DNA of 64,000 bases, from positions 11,632 to 75,631 of the forward strand of contig JBGSKY010000209.1 of NCBI GenBank assembly GCA_041740995.1. Direction: 5' to 3'. This DNA is from JBGSKY01 sp041740995 (GTDB lineage Bacteria > Planctomycetota > Planctomycetia > Pirellulales > Pirellulaceae). Positions 63,401 through 64,000 of this stretch are shown here, piece by piece. The translations under genes were made by a program, and so were the position numbers. The notes beneath the pieces were generated by a model. The model did not search any database and was not told where the DNA came from. It saw nothing but the letters and a program-made list of their open reading frames with translations. How positions within the stretch are numbered: the first letter of the stretch is position 1; each line of letters starts with the position of its first letter.

Positions 63401-64000
63401 AAGTCTTCGCCGATCGCATGGCTCAAGCGGCTGGCGGCGGCGGTGGCGGTGGTGGAGGTGGCGGTAATCGACAGCCTTCGCCTCAAGAGTTTATCGAGGC
63501 TCTTCGTGGCGGTGGAGGCGGCGGACGAAACGGCGGTGGAGCGCAAGCAGCGCAAGTTAAAGAAGCTACCATGAGCATCGGCGTCGATACGCGAAACAAC
63601 GCGATTATCGTGACAGGACCTAACTCGTTGTACTTGCAAGTCAAAGAGTTGGTTGAGAAGATCGATCAAGGCTCCGAGGGCTCTCAGGAAGCAGTCGAAG
63701 TGGTCCAATTGGGAGGCGGAATGAGCGCCTCCGTTTTGCAAAACGCAATTCAGGCGACGTTTGGAGCCAAGGCAAAAACGAATGTCGCGTCGGCCAATAA
63801 TCCAAGCAGCACGTCGTCCAGTTCACCGAGCGACAGCGGTACTCCAGGCGGCGGTACATCGGCAGAAGATATGCAACGTCGCATGGATTTTTTCCGCTCT
63901 TTGCGCGGTCAAGGTGGTGCTGGCGGCGGCGGTCCTCCGGGTGGATTTGGTGGCGGCGGATTTCCAGGTGGGTTCGGCGGTCGCGGTGGATTCGGCGGTG
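60460..64000 (+). CDS. Large secretin N-domain repeat protein, glycine-rich (partial, runs off the window)
   Basis: Open from ATG 60460 to the window end (1180 codons) without a stop. An N-terminal hydrophobic segment (WCAVLLLGIGTLQA) suggests export. Residues 45-200 are helical and Gln/Arg rich (LSDDQLTKINQLIRGQ; LGLSDGQREQIDEIL). From about 265 there are repeated secretin N-type (NolW-like) modules: FNANDWQSVLQWIARE, VSMPLQHITAEEVLAIARPLLG, FTIIQLRRIDPQAAITTLERFFG, IIYLKYVPAPVAAELLKQIL and IIPILYADATEIANIVKQVF. Glycine runs and a FGGGGFPGGFGGRGG-like tail separate the modules. It may be a planctomycete type II secretion or pilus-type GspD-like protein; no secretin pore domain is reached within the window. 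Confidence 0.82.
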   Translation, partial: MKPSRHETLVRWLSNLSPLPVITRWCAVLLLGIGTLQAADPELVGILADAVDPQVAEAIGLSDDQLTKINQLIRGQEDKALDMADRMRELPQQERQLMLSKSIKELENAAFRVLSLQQRSQLERVRINRVGLKSLNETQVAETLGLSDGQREQIDEILGSRVQLIREFGADEAGNQMQSRLRKVLTNVQYATWQTMAGGGPVSTVTDVKPSTSSGAEATATVAADVQEQSTMTSPSDLSIESQAAVALPTSDQQIPKPTAIQAAGNDQQLTLNFNANDWQSVLQWIAREAELSLQVDTIPSGSFTYRDPYRKYSVAEAMDIMNGVLLGKGYTLVRRQRTLMVIDLGNGESAEVTRGLIRELAQLVTPDKLDERGDFELLKCLFVLSRMTADEATEQVRQLIGPQGSVVTMNSAGQILVVETGANLRMIRDMIERVENPDSSRSTKIVSMPLQHITAEEVLAIARPLLGLAAETNTATGINVTTDTFGNTIYATGDADKLQLLRDIIAKVDISAGEGGPTSVAVETPTLRTHQVLSSDPTLAMDVLQTMLAGQPNVRLALDTKTNNIVASALPSDQKLIEATLAELAGENNQFTIIQLRRIDPQAAITTLERFFGKSTTSDAAAPATGPIFYGDAFARTLMVKGSRVQVDQVKDIISQIEESGPNINLLGDRVKVLPATGKSADRLIEQMQTLWDAQNKQSRIRIRSAGSDEAPAQGNSRSMKLGSEPPPQEATNANPDAVGQPTQKPPSANKSNSKSKEPIVDNDRLNDQRPGILVQLSRDDEAAPIQDEEAETDDSKVPSDINVIRTPSGLIVTSDDPELLAEFEQLALLVNDQMSLGSSEPTIIYLKYVPAPVAAELLKQILSGQASSGSSGGLIGSVASNMLGEVGGGLMGGLLGLGGGSSSTSIGEGIGTGEVSIVPDARLNYILVQANPVDLSMIEDLLKVIDQEDSPLLVETKGRAQIIPILYADATEIANIVKQVFADRMAQAAGGGGGGGGGGGNRQPSPQEFIEALRGGGGGGRNGGGAQAAQVKEATMSIGVDTRNNAIIVTGPNSLYLQVKELVEKIDQGSEGSQEAVEVVQLGGGMSASVLQNAIQATFGAKAKTNVASANNPSSTSSSSPSDSGTPGGGTSAEDMQRRMDFFRSLRGQGGAGGGGPPGGFGGGGFPGGFGGRGGFGG

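Noticed and set aside
63154..63741. 195-residue minus-strand frame
   Set aside because: Antisense to the secretin-like gene; composition reflects the glycine-coding repeats on the other strand.
1..64000. Search by eye for CRISPR arrays, insertion sequences, prophage or integrase genes
   Set aside because: No regularly spaced direct repeats, transposase motifs or terminal inverted repeats were found.

Overview
The window looks like chromosomal DNA of a planctomycete, most likely a Pirellulales-type bacterium with moderate GC. The evidence is a tandem-duplicated, fused UvrA (an architecture known from the Planctomycetes/Chlamydiae lineage), a one-piece tmRNA with an AEENLALAA tag, a glycine-rich secretin-like protein, an alpha-2-macroglobulin end, a CysN-CysC fusion, sparse Shine-Dalgarno sites and frequent GTG/TTG starts. 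I saw no CRISPR array, insertion sequence, prophage or rRNA. The only structured RNA gene recognised is ssrA. All family names come from reading motifs; no database search was run.

Layout. 0-15.5 kb: alpha-2-macroglobulin end, AlkC-like alkylation-repair glycosylase, thrS, giant double uvrA, a two-domain transferase (DUF2064 plus family-2 glycosyltransferase) overlapping a DUF547 gene, and an aminoglycoside-phosphotransferase-fold kinase paired with an ADP-ribosylglycohydrolase. 15.6-20.6 kb: ABC half-transporter and the sulfate-activation genes cysD and cysNC. 20.9-23.6 kb: epmB diverging from efp and nfo. 23.7-28.9 kb: a MurE-like ligase paralogue, kdsA, a secreted lipoprotein and a small exported protein. 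29-38.7 kb: a 1138-residue acyl-AMP ligase/carrier/oxoamine synthase fusion, a class II photolyase, a tetraheme cytochrome, a 2-hydroxyacid dehydrogenase, an OxyR-like LysR regulator and a fasciclin protein. 38.7-43.2 kb: an 870-base gene-poor stretch followed by dnaA and a membrane-anchored DUF900 hydrolase. 43.7-51.6 kb: MaoC hydratase, MOSC protein, a membrane protein, greA, GH16 glucanase, class I aminotransferase, hemY and a dienelactone hydrolase. 51.9-56.3 kb: a MacA/MacB-like efflux set and a PhzF protein. 56.5-59.5 kb: a MarR-pirin-DoxX-old-yellow-enzyme operon. 59.7 kb to the end: ssrA and the start of a long secretin-like gene that runs off the window.

How the genes fit together. 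Several form functional sets: genome maintenance (alkC, uvrA, nfo, photolyase, dnaA), translation quality and rescue (thrS, efp/epmB, ssrA), sulfate assimilation (cysD/cysNC), envelope construction (kdsA, MurE-like ligase, efflux, secretin) and redox or electrophile stress (OxyR-like regulator, MarR operon). Genes left of about 38.7 kb lie mostly on the minus strand (uvrA is a large exception), while plus-strand genes are commoner to the right. With dnaA at 39.6 kb this fits, but does not prove, an origin near 39 kb.

The most interesting items are the acyl-AMP ligase/ACP/oxoamine synthase megaenzyme, the degenerate P-loop in the CysC domain, the C-terminal extension of the double UvrA, the MurE paralogue lacking the usual substrate motifs, the kinase/ADP-ribosylglycohydrolase pair, and the palindrome over the promoter of the MarR operon. 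I found no clear-cut new defence system.
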